64,000 nucleotides of DNA from Actinomycetospora lutea. Its GTDB lineage: Bacteria; Actinomycetota; Actinomycetes; Mycobacteriales; Pseudonocardiaceae. The notes under the pieces are model-generated. The model did not search any database. It had not been told where the DNA came from and saw nothing but the letters and a program-made list of their open reading frames with translations. Positions 18,304 through 27,145 of this stretch are shown piece after piece. Made by a program: the position numbers and the translations under genes. Every line of letters begins with the position of its first letter. The first letter of the stretch is position 1. Where the stretch lies: assembly GCF_028737205.1 (NCBI RefSeq), contig NZ_JAQZAL010000008.1:62001-126000 (forward strand), written 5' to 3'.

Positions 18304-19166
18304 GCGCTCCGGGCCTCGACGAGCAGACCCACCTCCCGGCGCGGGAGGTGGGCCGCGACCCGCCAGCCCTCGCCGCTCGGGCCGGCCTCGACGGTCCCGC
18401 CCACGAGGGCGGCGCGCTCGTGCATGCCGACGACGCCCAGCCCGGAGCCCTCCCGCTCGGCGGGGTGACCCGGGCGCACGCCCTCGTCGACGACCTCGAC
18501 CGCGACCGCGTCGGGCTCGTGGCGCACGGTGACCCGGGTGGGGGCGGGCCCGGCGTGGCGCAGGGCGTTGGTGAGGGCCTCGGTGACGATCCGCGCGGCG
18601 ATCACGTCGGTCTCGGGGCGGTCGGCGGGGGCGGCCCCGACGACCTCGACGACGACCGGCAGCCCGGCGTCGCGCACCGGCGCCGCGAGCGCCTCGACCG
18701 CCGCAGCGTCGAGCTCGAGGTGCTCGGCCGCGTCCCCGGACGGCACCCCGGGGGCGAGGCCCTCGAGCAGGGTCGGCAGCGCGGCGGCGATCCGCTCGCC
18801 GGCCTCGCCGATCGTCGCGAGGGTCGCGGGCTCCGGGGCGACGCGGGCGGCGTGCACCGTGACCACCAGCGCGGACAGCTCGTGGGCCAGGACGTCGTGC
18901 AGCTCGCGGGCCAGGCCGAGCCGCTGGGCGGTCACCGCGCGCGCCGCGGCGGCGCCCGCCCGGGTGTCGGCGCGCTGCGCGGCCGCCTGCGCCGACCGGC
19001 GCTGCAGCACCCCGAGGCCCCAGATCGCCGGGACGATCACGTACGACAGCGTCACGGCCGCGCGGCTGGGGGCGAGCGCGTCGGGCAGGCCGAGCGTCAG
19101 CGTCGTCGCGAGCGGGCGATGGTCGGGGCGGAACGTCGCCGGGAGCGGCACGGCCGTCCGGTCCAC
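18300..19166 (-). CDS. HisKA_3 sensor kinase lacking its membrane sensor domain
   Basis: The protein carries a HisKA_3 H-box (LARELHDVLAHELSALVV) near residue 70, an N-box (EALTNALRHAG) and a G-box (GSGLGVVGMHERAALVGG). Before the H-box only one hydrophobic stretch (VTLSYVIVPAIWGLGVLQ) remains, whereas this family normally has four to six helices. I chose GTG 19166; the frame is open further upstream but only across the preceding MFS gene, with no good start. No response regulator is adjacent. It therefore looks like a 5'-truncated, orphan kinase. Confidence 0.65.
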   Translation of the reverse strand: MDRTAVPLPATFRPDHRPLATTLTLGLPDALAPSRAAVTLSYVIVPAIWGLGVLQRRSAQAAAQRADTRAGAAAARAVTAQRLGLARELHDVLAHELSALVVTVHAARVAPEPATLATIGEAGERIAAALPTLLEGLAPGVPSGDAAEHLELDAAAVEALAAPVRDAGLPVVVEVVGAAPADRPETDVIAARIVTEALTNALRHAGPAPTRVTVRHEPDAVAVEVVDEGVRPGHPAEREGSGLGVVGMHERAALVGGTVEAGPSGEGWRVAAHLPRREVGLLVEARSA

Positions 19167-19225
19167 GTCGGGCGGATCCTCACCGAGCTCGACCTGCGCG
19201 ACCGCGTGCAGGCCGTCGTGCTGGC

Positions 19226-20437
19226 CTACGAGACGGGCGTGGTCACCGCGCGGCTCGACCGCTGAGCCCTCACGATCGCCGGGGCGAACGCGGCGACACC
19301 GGCGGTCAGGACCCCGAGCGCGAGGATCGCCGCGGACAGGCCGCCGAGCGGGCCCGCGGCGGCGAGGAGCACGAGCGGGCAGAAGAACTGGCCGATGAAC
19401 ATCGCGGCGGTCCAGAAGCCGGTCCCGCGGCCGCGCTCGGCGAAGCCGAGCCCGGAGAGCGCCCAGGTCAGCAGCGTGGGCAGGAGCAGGCCGGTGCCGG
19501 CGCTGGCGATCACCGCGCCGACCGCGATCACGGGCACCGCCGACGACACCCCGACGACGACCAGGCCCGCCGCGGCGAGCGCGAGGGCCACCGGGAGCAG
19601 CACGCGGGGGCCGCGGCCGGCGACCCGGGAGAAGGTGAACCCGCCGGCCGCCGTGGCGAGCGACGCCACCGCGCTGACCAGGCCGATCGTCGCGGTGGAC
19701 GTGACCCCGACCGAGGCGAGCACCAGCGAGAGCTCGGCGATCGGGGTGTAGAAGACGACGCCGCCGAAGAGGGTGACCAGGCAGGGCACGGCGATCAGGC
19801 GCCACGGCACCGGCGGCAGCGACGCCGCAGGGGTGCGCCCGGTCGAGCGGACGAACACCGCGACCAGCAGGGCGATCACGAGGCTCGACAGGTACAGCCA
19901 GAACGGCGCCCGCCAGCTCACGGCCCCGAGCGCCCCGCCGAGACCGAAGAACACGGTGGCCGCGAGCGTCGTCGCGATCGTCTGGCGGCCGAACCAGCGG
20001 TCGCGGGCCGTGCCGTCGAAGAGGTCGGCGAGCAGGGTGGTGCAGGCGGTCATGATCGCGGCCTCGCAGACGCCGACCCCGACGCGGCTGGCGACGATCG
20101 CCCCGAGCGTGTCGAGGTAGAGCGGGGCCGTGCCGAACAGCGCGTAGACGAGCAGGGCGACGACGAGCACCCGCTTGCGCCCGGCCGCGTCGACCAGCCG
20201 ACCGGCCACCGGGGCGAGCAGCCCGATCACCAGGGCGGGCGCGGTGAGCACGATCGGGACCAGGACGTCGACCCCCGCCGTGCCTGCGAAGGCGTCCATC
20301 AACCGCGGCAGCACCGGGGCGAGGAGCACCGACCCGAGGATCGGCAGGCAGCTCCCGGCCAGCAGGATCACGCCCTGCCCGGTGGCCCGCCGTGGTCGGG
20401 CCTCGGTGCCCTGGTCGTCCTGGCCGATCACCGTCAC
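19226..20437 (-). CDS. MFS transporter
   Basis: This 12-helix major facilitator of 403 residues has the A-motif GRLVDAAGRKRVL near residue 80 and a repeat of it (GGFTFSRVAGRGPRV) in the second half. The GTG start at 20437 is chosen because hydrophilic MTVIGQDD then leads into helix 1. It lies 86 bp downstream of a LysR gene on the same strand and may be under its control. The layout resembles DHA1-type efflux or metabolite carriers. The substrate is unknown; export or uptake related to the divergent catabolic operon is possible. Confidence 0.8.
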   Translation of the reverse strand: MTVIGQDDQGTEARPRRATGQGVILLAGSCLPILGSVLLAPVLPRLMDAFAGTAGVDVLVPIVLTAPALVIGLLAPVAGRLVDAAGRKRVLVVALLVYALFGTAPLYLDTLGAIVASRVGVGVCEAAIMTACTTLLADLFDGTARDRWFGRQTIATTLAATVFFGLGGALGAVSWRAPFWLYLSSLVIALLVAVFVRSTGRTPAASLPPVPWRLIAVPCLVTLFGGVVFYTPIAELSLVLASVGVTSTATIGLVSAVASLATAAGGFTFSRVAGRGPRVLLPVALALAAAGLVVVGVSSAVPVIAVGAVIASAGTGLLLPTLLTWALSGLGFAERGRGTGFWTAAMFIGQFFCPLVLLAAAGPLGGLSAAILALGVLTAGVAAFAPAIVRAQRSSRAVTTPVS

Positions 20438-20523
20438 GTCCGTCCTCCGCCCTCGTCCTCGGGCGCCGTGAGCGGCACCACAGGTGCGGCGAAGTCTCGG
20501 GGCGGGCGGACGGTGATCGGAAA

Positions 20524-21492
20524 TCACTCCGGTTGGGGGCCGCCATCCGTCGCGCTGATGGCCGGCAGCGCATCCGTGACCTCGGCGATCAGACGCCGGA
20601 GCCACCGGTGTGCCGGGTCGGTGTCGTACATCGGGTGCCACCACAGGGCCTCGAGCAGCGGCCCCACCTCGAACGGCGGGGCGAGCACGCGCACCCCGTC
20701 GCCCGGCCCGAGACGGTCGGCCAGGCGGGCCTGCACGAGGGCCACGCGCTCGGTGCCCGCCACGAGCCCGGGCACCGGCAGGAACGACTCGACGACGACC
20801 TGCGCGCGCGGCTCGATGCCCAGCGTGCGCAGCTGGAGCGCGGCCGGGGTGAAGGCCGTCGGCCGGTGGTAGATCATCACCCACGGCAGGGCGGCGAGGT
20901 CGTCGAGCGTGGCCCGCTCCCCGACCCGCGGGTTGTCGACCGACGCGAGCAGGACCCAGCGGTCGGCGTAGAGGTCCAGGTAGGGCAGGTCGTCGACGAA
21001 CCCGTGCGGCATGACCAGCCCGTCGACCCCACGCAGGCGGGCCGCGCCGCCGACGACGTCGTCGGGGCTGTGCGGGCGCAGCGAGAGCCGGGCGCAGGGC
21101 GCCTGCTCCGCCAGCGCCGCCGCGAGCGGGACGCCGAGCACGGTGGTCGCGTAGTCGGAGACCAGCAGCGTGAACTCGCGGGTCGTCGAGGCCGGGTCGA
21201 AGTCCGGCGCCGCCGAGAACACGCCCTCGATCCCGGCCACCGCCCGCTCGGTGCGCTCCACGAGGCGCAGCGCGAGCGGCGTGAGCTCGTAGCGGTTGCC
21301 GACGCGCACGAGCAGGTCGTCGCGGTAGTGGCGACGCAGCCGGGCGAGCGCGGCGCTGACCGCGGGCTGGGAGAGGCCCAGGGCCGCCGCCGCCCGCGTC
21401 ACGTTGCGCTCGGTGAGCAGGGCGCGCAGCGAGAGCAGCAGGTTGAGGTCGAGGTTGGCCAGCCGCAGCGGCGGCGGGGCTCCCTCGTCCAT
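20524..21492 (-). CDS. LysR-family transcriptional regulator
   Basis: The N-terminal LysR helix-turn-helix contains NVTRAAAALGLSQPAVSAAL (about residues 29-48), followed by a periplasmic-binding-like effector domain to residue 322. The start is ATG 21492. LysR proteins of this NodD/LinR-like type typically control aromatic degradation genes. The six-gene catabolic operon starts 660 bp away in the opposite direction, with one gene between, so control of that operon and of the MFS gene is plausible but inferred. Confidence 0.88.
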   Translation of the reverse strand: MDEGAPPPLRLANLDLNLLLSLRALLTERNVTRAAAALGLSQPAVSAALARLRRHYRDDLLVRVGNRYELTPLALRLVERTERAVAGIEGVFSAAPDFDPASTTREFTLLVSDYATTVLGVPLAAALAEQAPCARLSLRPHSPDDVVGGAARLRGVDGLVMPHGFVDDLPYLDLYADRWVLLASVDNPRVGERATLDDLAALPWVMIYHRPTAFTPAALQLRTLGIEPRAQVVVESFLPVPGLVAGTERVALVQARLADRLGPGDGVRVLAPPFEVGPLLEALWWHPMYDTDPAHRWLRRLIAEVTDALPAISATDGGPQPE

Positions 21493-21501
21493 CCCGTATC
21501 C

Positions 21502-22032
21502 CTACCGCACTCCCTCCCCCGATCCCCACCGCAGCGCGCCGTCCAGCGCCCGCATCAGCGCCCCGACCCGTCCGCGACCCCCGGGTGCCGGCGGGTAGCG
21601 GCGCAGCACGGCCACCACCGCGGGCGTCGCGAGCGCGGCGCACCGGGCCAGGTGGTCGTCGTCGCCGGTCAGCTCGAGCGCCCGCGCGGCGTGGGCGGCC
21701 GCGGCGAGGACGTGCCCGACCTGGGTGGCGGTCGCGAGCGGGTGGAGGAACGCGGCCCCGGCGGCGTGCCCGGCGGCCCTCGCGGCCTCGCTCCCCGCCG
21801 GGTGCCCGGCGTCCCGGTCCTCCTGCGCCGCCCGGTGCGCGTCCCACGCGGCGTCGCGCAGCGCCTTGGTGCGCGGCGCCCCGTCGGCGAAGGCCTGCGC
21901 GGTGTCGACCGCGACCCGCGGGCGGGGGTCGTCGCCGACCAGGCTCAGCGCCGGGCGGGCGCAGGCCGCGGCGAACCCGGCGACCGCGCGGATCTCGTCG
22001 AGGGAGAGGTCGATGCGGTCGGGTGCCGGCAC
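21502..22032 (-). CDS. Imm-5-like putative immunity domain protein
   Basis: This 176-residue, all-helical, Ala/His-rich protein has the pattern of the Imm-5-like family: an early LDEIRAVAGFAAACARPAL, then PRPRVAVDTAQAFADG, RTKALRDAAWDAHRAA and repeated AGHAAGAAF / AAHAARALE helices. Start GTG 22032. The stop is 9 bp before the LysR start, so the two are probably co-transcribed. Despite the family name there is no toxin gene beside it; proteins of this type often occur alone in actinobacteria and their role is unknown. Confidence 0.55.
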   Translation of the reverse strand: MPAPDRIDLSLDEIRAVAGFAAACARPALSLVGDDPRPRVAVDTAQAFADGAPRTKALRDAAWDAHRAAQEDRDAGHPAGSEAARAAGHAAGAAFLHPLATATQVGHVLAAAAHAARALELTGDDDHLARCAALATPAVVAVLRRYPPAPGGRGRVGALMRALDGALRWGSGEGVR

Positions 22033-22150
22033 GGGCCCATTGTCCCGGCATCGACGCCGGCGATGGCCGCCATCAGCGGTTCGCGGTTCCGGGGGCGAGC
22101 GGGCGCCCCGCATCGTGGTCGGGACCGCACCGAGGCGTCACGGAGGATGC

Positions 22151-23077
22151 ATGATCAGGCTGGGGACCTTCTCGAGGCCCGGGGAGGACCGACCGTTCCC
22201 GGGGCTCGTCACCGGGGACGGGAGCGTCGTCGACCTGTCCGACCTCGCCGCGAGCACCCGCGGCCTGCTCGCCGACTGGGACCGCGTGCTCCCCCGGCTC
22301 GACGACCGCACGGGCGGCGAGCCGCTGGCGGGGCTGCGGGTCCACGCCCCCGTCGAGCCCGGCCAGGTCCTGCAGTCCGGGGCGAACTACCGCACCCACG
22401 TGATCGACCTGGCGGCCGCCCACCACGCCGAGCGCGGCACGCGCCCGGATGTCGAGATCCGCGCCGAGGTCGCGGCGCTGATGGACCGGCGGGCCGCGGA
22501 GGGCACGCCGTACCTGTTCGTCGGGCTGCCCTCGGCGGTCACGGGCCCCGAGGACGACGTCGTCATCCCGGCGTGGACGCAGCAGTTCGACTGGGAGCTC
22601 GAGCTGGCCGCGGTGATCGGCCGCGAGGCGTTCCGGGTCGACCGGGCCCGTGCTCTCGAGCACGTCGCCGCCTACACGATCGCGAACGACCTCACCGCCC
22701 GCGACCACGTCTTCCGCCGCGACATGCCCGAGATCGGCACCGACTGGTTCCGCGCCAAGAACGGTCCCGGGTTCACCCCGCTCGGCCCGTGGCTGGTCCC
22801 CGCCCGCGACGTCGACGCGTCCGACCTGCGCATCCACCTCGCGCTCAACGGCGAGGTGATGCAGGACGAGACGACGAAGGACATGCTCTTCGACGTCGCC
22901 GCCCTCGTCGCCGCCGCCTCGGAGATCACCCCGCTGCACCCCGGCGACCTCGTGCTCACCGGCAGCCCCGCCGGCAACGGCATGGCCCGCGGCCGGCTGC
23001 TGCGCGACGGCGACGTGATGGTCGGGTCCGTGACGGGGCTGGGCACGCAGACCACCCGCGTGGTGGCCGAGCGATGA
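22151..23077 (+). CDS. Fumarylacetoacetate hydrolase-fold protein, first copy
   Basis: This 308-residue FAH-superfamily enzyme acts on 2-oxo or acylpyruvate-type ring-fission products (hydrolase, hydratase or decarboxylase). The metal-binding glutamates are seen in DWELELAAVIG, and the conserved YTIANDLTARD and TGSPAGNG motifs are present. ATG 22151 follows GGAGG. It opens a six-gene operon: the next gene starts inside its stop codon (ATGA). Given the extradiol dioxygenase and flavin hydroxylase downstream, it most likely handles a meta-cleavage intermediate. Confidence 0.85.
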   Translation: MIRLGTFSRPGEDRPFPGLVTGDGSVVDLSDLAASTRGLLADWDRVLPRLDDRTGGEPLAGLRVHAPVEPGQVLQSGANYRTHVIDLAAAHHAERGTRPDVEIRAEVAALMDRRAAEGTPYLFVGLPSAVTGPEDDVVIPAWTQQFDWELELAAVIGREAFRVDRARALEHVAAYTIANDLTARDHVFRRDMPEIGTDWFRAKNGPGFTPLGPWLVPARDVDASDLRIHLALNGEVMQDETTKDMLFDVAALVAAASEITPLHPGDLVLTGSPAGNGMARGRLLRDGDVMVGSVTGLGTQTTRVVAER

Positions 23078-24078
23078 CCGACACCCCGACGACCACCGAC
23101 CGGGCCGCCGTCGTCGCCGCCGGGTACGACCCGGCGAAGCCCGAGGAGGCCGTCGCGGCCGCCGTCGCCCGCGTCTCGCGCTGGGGTCGCTGGGGTGCCG
23201 ACGACGTCCTGGGCTCGCTGAACCTGCTCACCCCGGCCAAGCGGATCGAGGGCGCGGCCTGCGTGCGCACCGGCGTCGCGTTCTCGCTCTCGCAGCCCTT
23301 CGACGAGGCCGGCCCGCAGCACGGCTGGAAGAAGCGCACCAACCCGGTGCACACCATGCTCGGCACCGGCCACGAGGCCCTCGACGGCGAGTTCCCGCAC
23401 GGGATCGGCGGCGCCGACGACATCATCGCCATGCCGCTGCAGTGCTCCACCCAGTGGGACGGCCTCGGCCACATCTTCGACCACGGCAAGGCCTGGAACG
23501 GCCGGGAGGCCGCCGCGGTGGTGCGCGTCGAGGGCGACCGGCTCACCGGGATCGAGACCGCCGCCGCCCACATCGCCGGGCGTGGCGTGCTGCTCGACGC
23601 GGGGCGCGTGCTCGGTGACGAGAAGGGCGAGCTGCCGGACTCGTACCCGATCACCGCCCACGAGCTCGACGAGGTCGCCCGCGCCCACGGCGTCGAGGTG
23701 CGGCCCGGCGACATCGTGTGCGTGCGCACCGGCCAGTACGCCCGCACCCGCCGCGAGGGCTGGGGCGGCTACGCCGGCGGGCCCGCGCCGGGCCTGTCGT
23801 TCACCACGCTGGACTGGCTGCACGACAGCGACATCGCCGCGATCGCCACCGACACCTGGGGCGTCGAGGTGCGGCCCAACGAGTTCGAGGTCGCCTTCCA
23901 GCCGCTGCACCAGGTCGCCATCCCGCACCTGGGCCTGTTCCTCGGCGAGATGTGGGACCTCGACGGTCTCGCCGCCGACTGCGCGGCCGACGGCCGCCAC
24001 GACTTCTTCCTGACCGCCGCGCCGCTGCGCATCACCGGTGCCGTCGGCTCTCCCGTCAACCCGATCGCGGTGAAGTGA
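23074..24078 (+). CDS. Cyclase-family metal hydrolase (kynurenine formamidase-like)
   Basis: This 334-residue protein is of the cyclase/KynB-like family (PF04199). The metal-binding signature is seen as STQWDGLGHIFDHG (Asp and two His), with a late E in WGVEVRPNEF. Members hydrolyse N-formyl or cyclic amide/ester bonds. Unlike KynB (about 210 residues) this belongs to the longer group common in catabolic clusters. It overlaps the first FAH gene by 4 bp and the next monooxygenase by one base (TGATG). Its reaction in this pathway is not known. Confidence 0.8.
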   Translation: MTDTPTTTDRAAVVAAGYDPAKPEEAVAAAVARVSRWGRWGADDVLGSLNLLTPAKRIEGAACVRTGVAFSLSQPFDEAGPQHGWKKRTNPVHTMLGTGHEALDGEFPHGIGGADDIIAMPLQCSTQWDGLGHIFDHGKAWNGREAAAVVRVEGDRLTGIETAAAHIAGRGVLLDAGRVLGDEKGELPDSYPITAHELDEVARAHGVEVRPGDIVCVRTGQYARTRREGWGGYAGGPAPGLSFTTLDWLHDSDIAAIATDTWGVEVRPNEFEVAFQPLHQVAIPHLGLFLGEMWDLDGLAADCAADGRHDFFLTAAPLRITGAVGSPVNPIAVK

Positions 24079-25241
24079 TGATCGACAGTGCCCCCGGGCC
24101 GGCTCCGCTGCGCTCCGTGTCCTCTGCCCTGGTGGTCGGCGGCGGCGCCGCGGGCACCGCCACCGCGATCCTGCTGGCCCGCGCCGGCGTGACCGTCGAG
24201 CTCGTCGAGGCGAGCCCCGAGATCGGGCGCTCCGGCTCCGGCATCACGCTGCAGGGCAACGCCCTGCGGGTCTTCCGCGACCTGGGCGTGCTCGACGACG
24301 TCCTCGCCCGCGGGTACGCCTTCGACGAGGTCGGTCTGCGCACCCCCGACGGCGGCGTCCTCGCCGTCATCCCCGACGCCCGCACCGGCGGGGACGACCT
24401 GCCGGCCACCGTCGGGATCCCCCGCGGGCAGATGGCCCGCCTGCTCGCCGAGCGCGCCGCCGAGGTCGGGGTGAAGGTCCGAACGGGCACGCGGCTGGAG
24501 AGCGTCGGCCCCGACGGCGACGCCGTCTGCTCCGACGGCACCCGCGAGACGTACGACCTGGTGGTCGGCGCCGACGGCCTGAACTCCGTCGTGCGCGCGC
24601 AGCTCGGCATCGACACCCGCCCCGAGCCGCTCGGCATGGGCATCTGGCGGGTCTTCACGACGCGACCGGCGAGCATCACCCGCACCGACCTCACCTACGG
24701 CGGCGCCGCCTACATCGCGGGCTACTGCCCGACCGGCGACGACTCGATCTACGCGTACCTCGTCGAGGACGCCGCCGACCGCACGGGCCTGTCCGGTGAC
24801 GAGCAGCTCGCCACCATGCGCGAGCTGGCCGGGCACTACGGCGGCCCCTGGACCGAGATCCGCGAGCGGATGACCGACCCGTCGCGGGTGAACTACACGT
24901 GGTTCACCCACCACCTCGTCGACGGGCCGTGGCACCGCGGGCGCGTCGTCCTCGCCGGCGACGCCGCCCACTCCTGCCCGCCCACCCTCGCCCAGGGCGC
25001 CGCGATGGCCCTCGAGGACGCGTCCGTCCTGGTGGAGGAGCTGCGGGGCACCGACGACCTCGACGCCGCGCTCACCGCCTACGAGACCCGCCGCCGGGAG
25101 CGGGCCGGCGCCGTCGTCGCCGGCTCGGTGCAGCTCGCGCGCTGGCTGCTCGACCACGAGCCCCCGCCGCAGGCCGGCGGCGCCGCCGACGTCCCCGGGC
25201 TGATGGCCCGCACCGCCGCGCTGCTCGCGCAGCGACCCTGA
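24078..25241 (+). CDS. FAD-dependent aromatic monooxygenase
   Basis: This group A flavoprotein hydroxylase has 387 residues. Three signatures are visible: the Rossmann GxGxxG region (VVGGGAAGTATAILLARAG, residues 18-36), the DG motif (VVGADGLNSVVR) and the FAD/ribityl GD motif (VVLAGDAAHSCPPTLAQGAAMALEDA). Such enzymes use NAD(P)H and O2 to hydroxylate phenols, salicylates or hydroxybenzoates. It lies third in the operon, directly before the ring-cleaving dioxygenase, as expected if it makes the catecholic substrate. Confidence 0.88.
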   Translation: MIDSAPGPAPLRSVSSALVVGGGAAGTATAILLARAGVTVELVEASPEIGRSGSGITLQGNALRVFRDLGVLDDVLARGYAFDEVGLRTPDGGVLAVIPDARTGGDDLPATVGIPRGQMARLLAERAAEVGVKVRTGTRLESVGPDGDAVCSDGTRETYDLVVGADGLNSVVRAQLGIDTRPEPLGMGIWRVFTTRPASITRTDLTYGGAAYIAGYCPTGDDSIYAYLVEDAADRTGLSGDEQLATMRELAGHYGGPWTEIRERMTDPSRVNYTWFTHHLVDGPWHRGRVVLAGDAAHSCPPTLAQGAAMALEDASVLVEELRGTDDLDAALTAYETRRRERAGAVVAGSVQLARWLLDHEPPPQAGGAADVPGLMARTAALLAQRP

Positions 25242-25253
25242 CAGGAGGACGAC

Positions 25254-26189
25254 ATGGATCGCCTGATCACCCACCTCCGCCACGTCGACCTCGGCGTGCC
25301 CGACTTCGACGCCCAGCTCGCCTTCTACCGCGACCTCTGGAAGCTCTCCCCCGAGACCCTCGACACGGGGATCGCCTTCCTCGCGGCGGAGGGCTCGCCC
25401 GAGCAGTACCAGGTGCGGCTGCGGGCCGACGCCGAGAAGCGCGTCGACCTCATCGCGTTCGGCGCCGCGTCCCCCGCCGACGTGGACGCGCTCGCCGAGA
25501 AGCTGGGCCGCGAGGGCGTGACGCTGGTCAGCACGCCCGACAAGCTGGCGACCCCCGGTGGCGGCTACGGCTTCCGCTTCTTCGACCTCGAGGGCCGCAC
25601 GATCGAGGTCTCCGCCGACGTCGCGACCCGCGCGCACCGGAAGGTGGAGGAGGGCGAGTCGGTCCCGGTCAAGCTCTCCCACGTCGTCATCAACTCGCCG
25701 CAGCCCGAGGCGCTGGTCGCCTGGTACGACCGCCACCTCGACTTCACGCTCTCCGACACCCTCTTCTCGCCGCACATGGGCGAGATGATGTGGTTCCTGC
25801 GCTGCAACCCCCAGCACCACTCGCTGGCGATCGCGCGGTGCCCGCACGTGTCGCTGCACCACGCGTCGTTCGAGCTGCGCGGCATCGACGAGTACATGCG
25901 CGGCACCGGGCGGCTGCTGCGCGCCGGGGTCGAGAAGGTGTGGGGCCCGGGCCGGCACCTGGCCGGGAACAACACGTTCTCGTACTTCCTCGACCCCCAG
26001 GGCAACACCGTCGAGTACACGACCGAGCTGGAGTGCCTCGACGAGGACACCTGGCACCCGTCGCTGCACGACTTCACCGACCCGATGGTCTCCGACCAGT
26101 GGGGCACGGCGAACCCGATGAGCGAGTTCGTCGCCAAGAAGTCGTTCAACGACCCCGACCGCGGCGTCTTCGTCGCTCCCCCGGTCTGA
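25254..26189 (+). CDS. Two-domain VOC extradiol ring-cleavage dioxygenase
   Basis: This 311-residue protein contains two glyoxalase/VOC modules, about residues 8-125 and 142-260. The second is the catalytic type: H in KLSHVVINS, H in ARCPHVSLHHASFE, and E in DPQGNTVEYTTE. This is the 2-His-1-carboxylate iron site of type I extradiol dioxygenases such as catechol 2,3-dioxygenase. AGGAGG precedes the ATG. It cleaves a catecholic ring beside the two hydroxyls; the exact substrate is unknown. The next gene overlaps by one base (TGATG). Confidence 0.87.
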   Translation: MDRLITHLRHVDLGVPDFDAQLAFYRDLWKLSPETLDTGIAFLAAEGSPEQYQVRLRADAEKRVDLIAFGAASPADVDALAEKLGREGVTLVSTPDKLATPGGGYGFRFFDLEGRTIEVSADVATRAHRKVEEGESVPVKLSHVVINSPQPEALVAWYDRHLDFTLSDTLFSPHMGEMMWFLRCNPQHHSLAIARCPHVSLHHASFELRGIDEYMRGTGRLLRAGVEKVWGPGRHLAGNNTFSYFLDPQGNTVEYTTELECLDEDTWHPSLHDFTDPMVSDQWGTANPMSEFVAKKSFNDPDRGVFVAPPV

Positions 26190-27145
26190 TGAAGATCGCG
26201 ACGGCGCTGGCGGACGGCTCCGCCCGCGTCGGGGTGGTGGTCGGCGACCACATCCACCTGCTCGACGGGCCCGTCACCGTGCTCGACCTGCTGCGCTCGG
26301 GCACGCTGCTCGACGCCGGGCGCGACGCGCTGCGCTCCCGGCCCGTCGCGCTGTCGGAGGTGCGCCTGCTCGCCCCGCTCGAGCCGCCCACGGTCCGCGA
26401 CTTCGTGGCGTTCGAGGAGCACGTGGAGGGGATGCGGGCGGGCGCGGGCGTCCCGGATGCCTGGTACGACGCGCCGACGTTCTACTTCTCCAACCCCTAC
26501 GCCACGCTCGGGCCCGCCGACGACGTCCCGGTGCCGCCGGGCTGCGCGGTACTGGACTTCGAGCTCGAGGTCGCCGCCGTGATCGGCCGCGTCGGCCGTG
26601 ACGTCGCCCCCGGCGACGGGTGGGGCCACGTCGCGGGGCTGACGATCCTCAACGACTGGTCCGCCCGCGACGTCCAGTTCCGCGAGATGCAGGTCGGCCT
26701 CGGGCCGGCCAAGGGCAAGGACACGGCGACGACGCTGGGCCCGTGGCTCGTGACCGCCGACGAGTTCGCGCCGGACGGCGAGGGGTTCCTCGACCTCGCC
26801 CTCACCGCCGCGGTCAACGGCACCGTCGTCGGCGAGGACCTGCTCGCCGACATGGGCTGGCCGTTCGGCGACCTCGTCGCGTACGCCTCGCGCGGCACCG
26901 AGGTCCGGCCCGGCGACGTGCTGGGTTCCGGGACCTGCGGGCACGGCGGCTGCCTCGGTGAGCTGTGGGGCCGGGGCGTGTCCCGCGAGGACCGCCCGCC
27001 GCTGGTGCCGGGCGACGTGGTGACGCTGGAGGTGGAGGGCATCGGCACGCTGTCGTCGCGGATCGTCCCCGGCGTCGACCCGACCCCGATCCCCGGCGCC
27101 CGCCCGCGACCCCGGACCCGTCCCGCCGACCGGGAGCCCGCATGA
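26189..27145 (+). CDS. Fumarylacetoacetate hydrolase-fold protein, second copy
   Basis: This 318-residue FAH-superfamily protein is only distantly related to the one at 22151. Metal-site residues are in LDFELEVAAVIG, followed by GLTILNDWSARDVQ and GSGTCGHGGCLGEL. The latter resembles the true fumarylacetoacetase / 2-oxohepta-diene-dioate group. Its C-terminus ends in a Pro/Arg-rich tail. The overlap with the next gene is ATGA. Two different FAH enzymes in one operon fit two successive steps of a meta-cleavage route (hydratase or isomerase, then hydrolase or decarboxylase). Confidence 0.85.
   Translation: MKIATALADGSARVGVVVGDHIHLLDGPVTVLDLLRSGTLLDAGRDALRSRPVALSEVRLLAPLEPPTVRDFVAFEEHVEGMRAGAGVPDAWYDAPTFYFSNPYATLGPADDVPVPPGCAVLDFELEVAAVIGRVGRDVAPGDGWGHVAGLTILNDWSARDVQFREMQVGLGPAKGKDTATTLGPWLVTADEFAPDGEGFLDLALTAAVNGTVVGEDLLADMGWPFGDLVAYASRGTEVRPGDVLGSGTCGHGGCLGELWGRGVSREDRPPLVPGDVVTLEVEGIGTLSSRIVPGVDPTPIPGARPRPRTRPADREPA

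Noticed and set aside
21502-22032. Polymorphic toxin-immunity locus based on the Imm-5-like protein
   Set aside because: No toxin or secretion-associated gene lies nearby; the immunity-like protein is in a unit with LysR and MFS genes.
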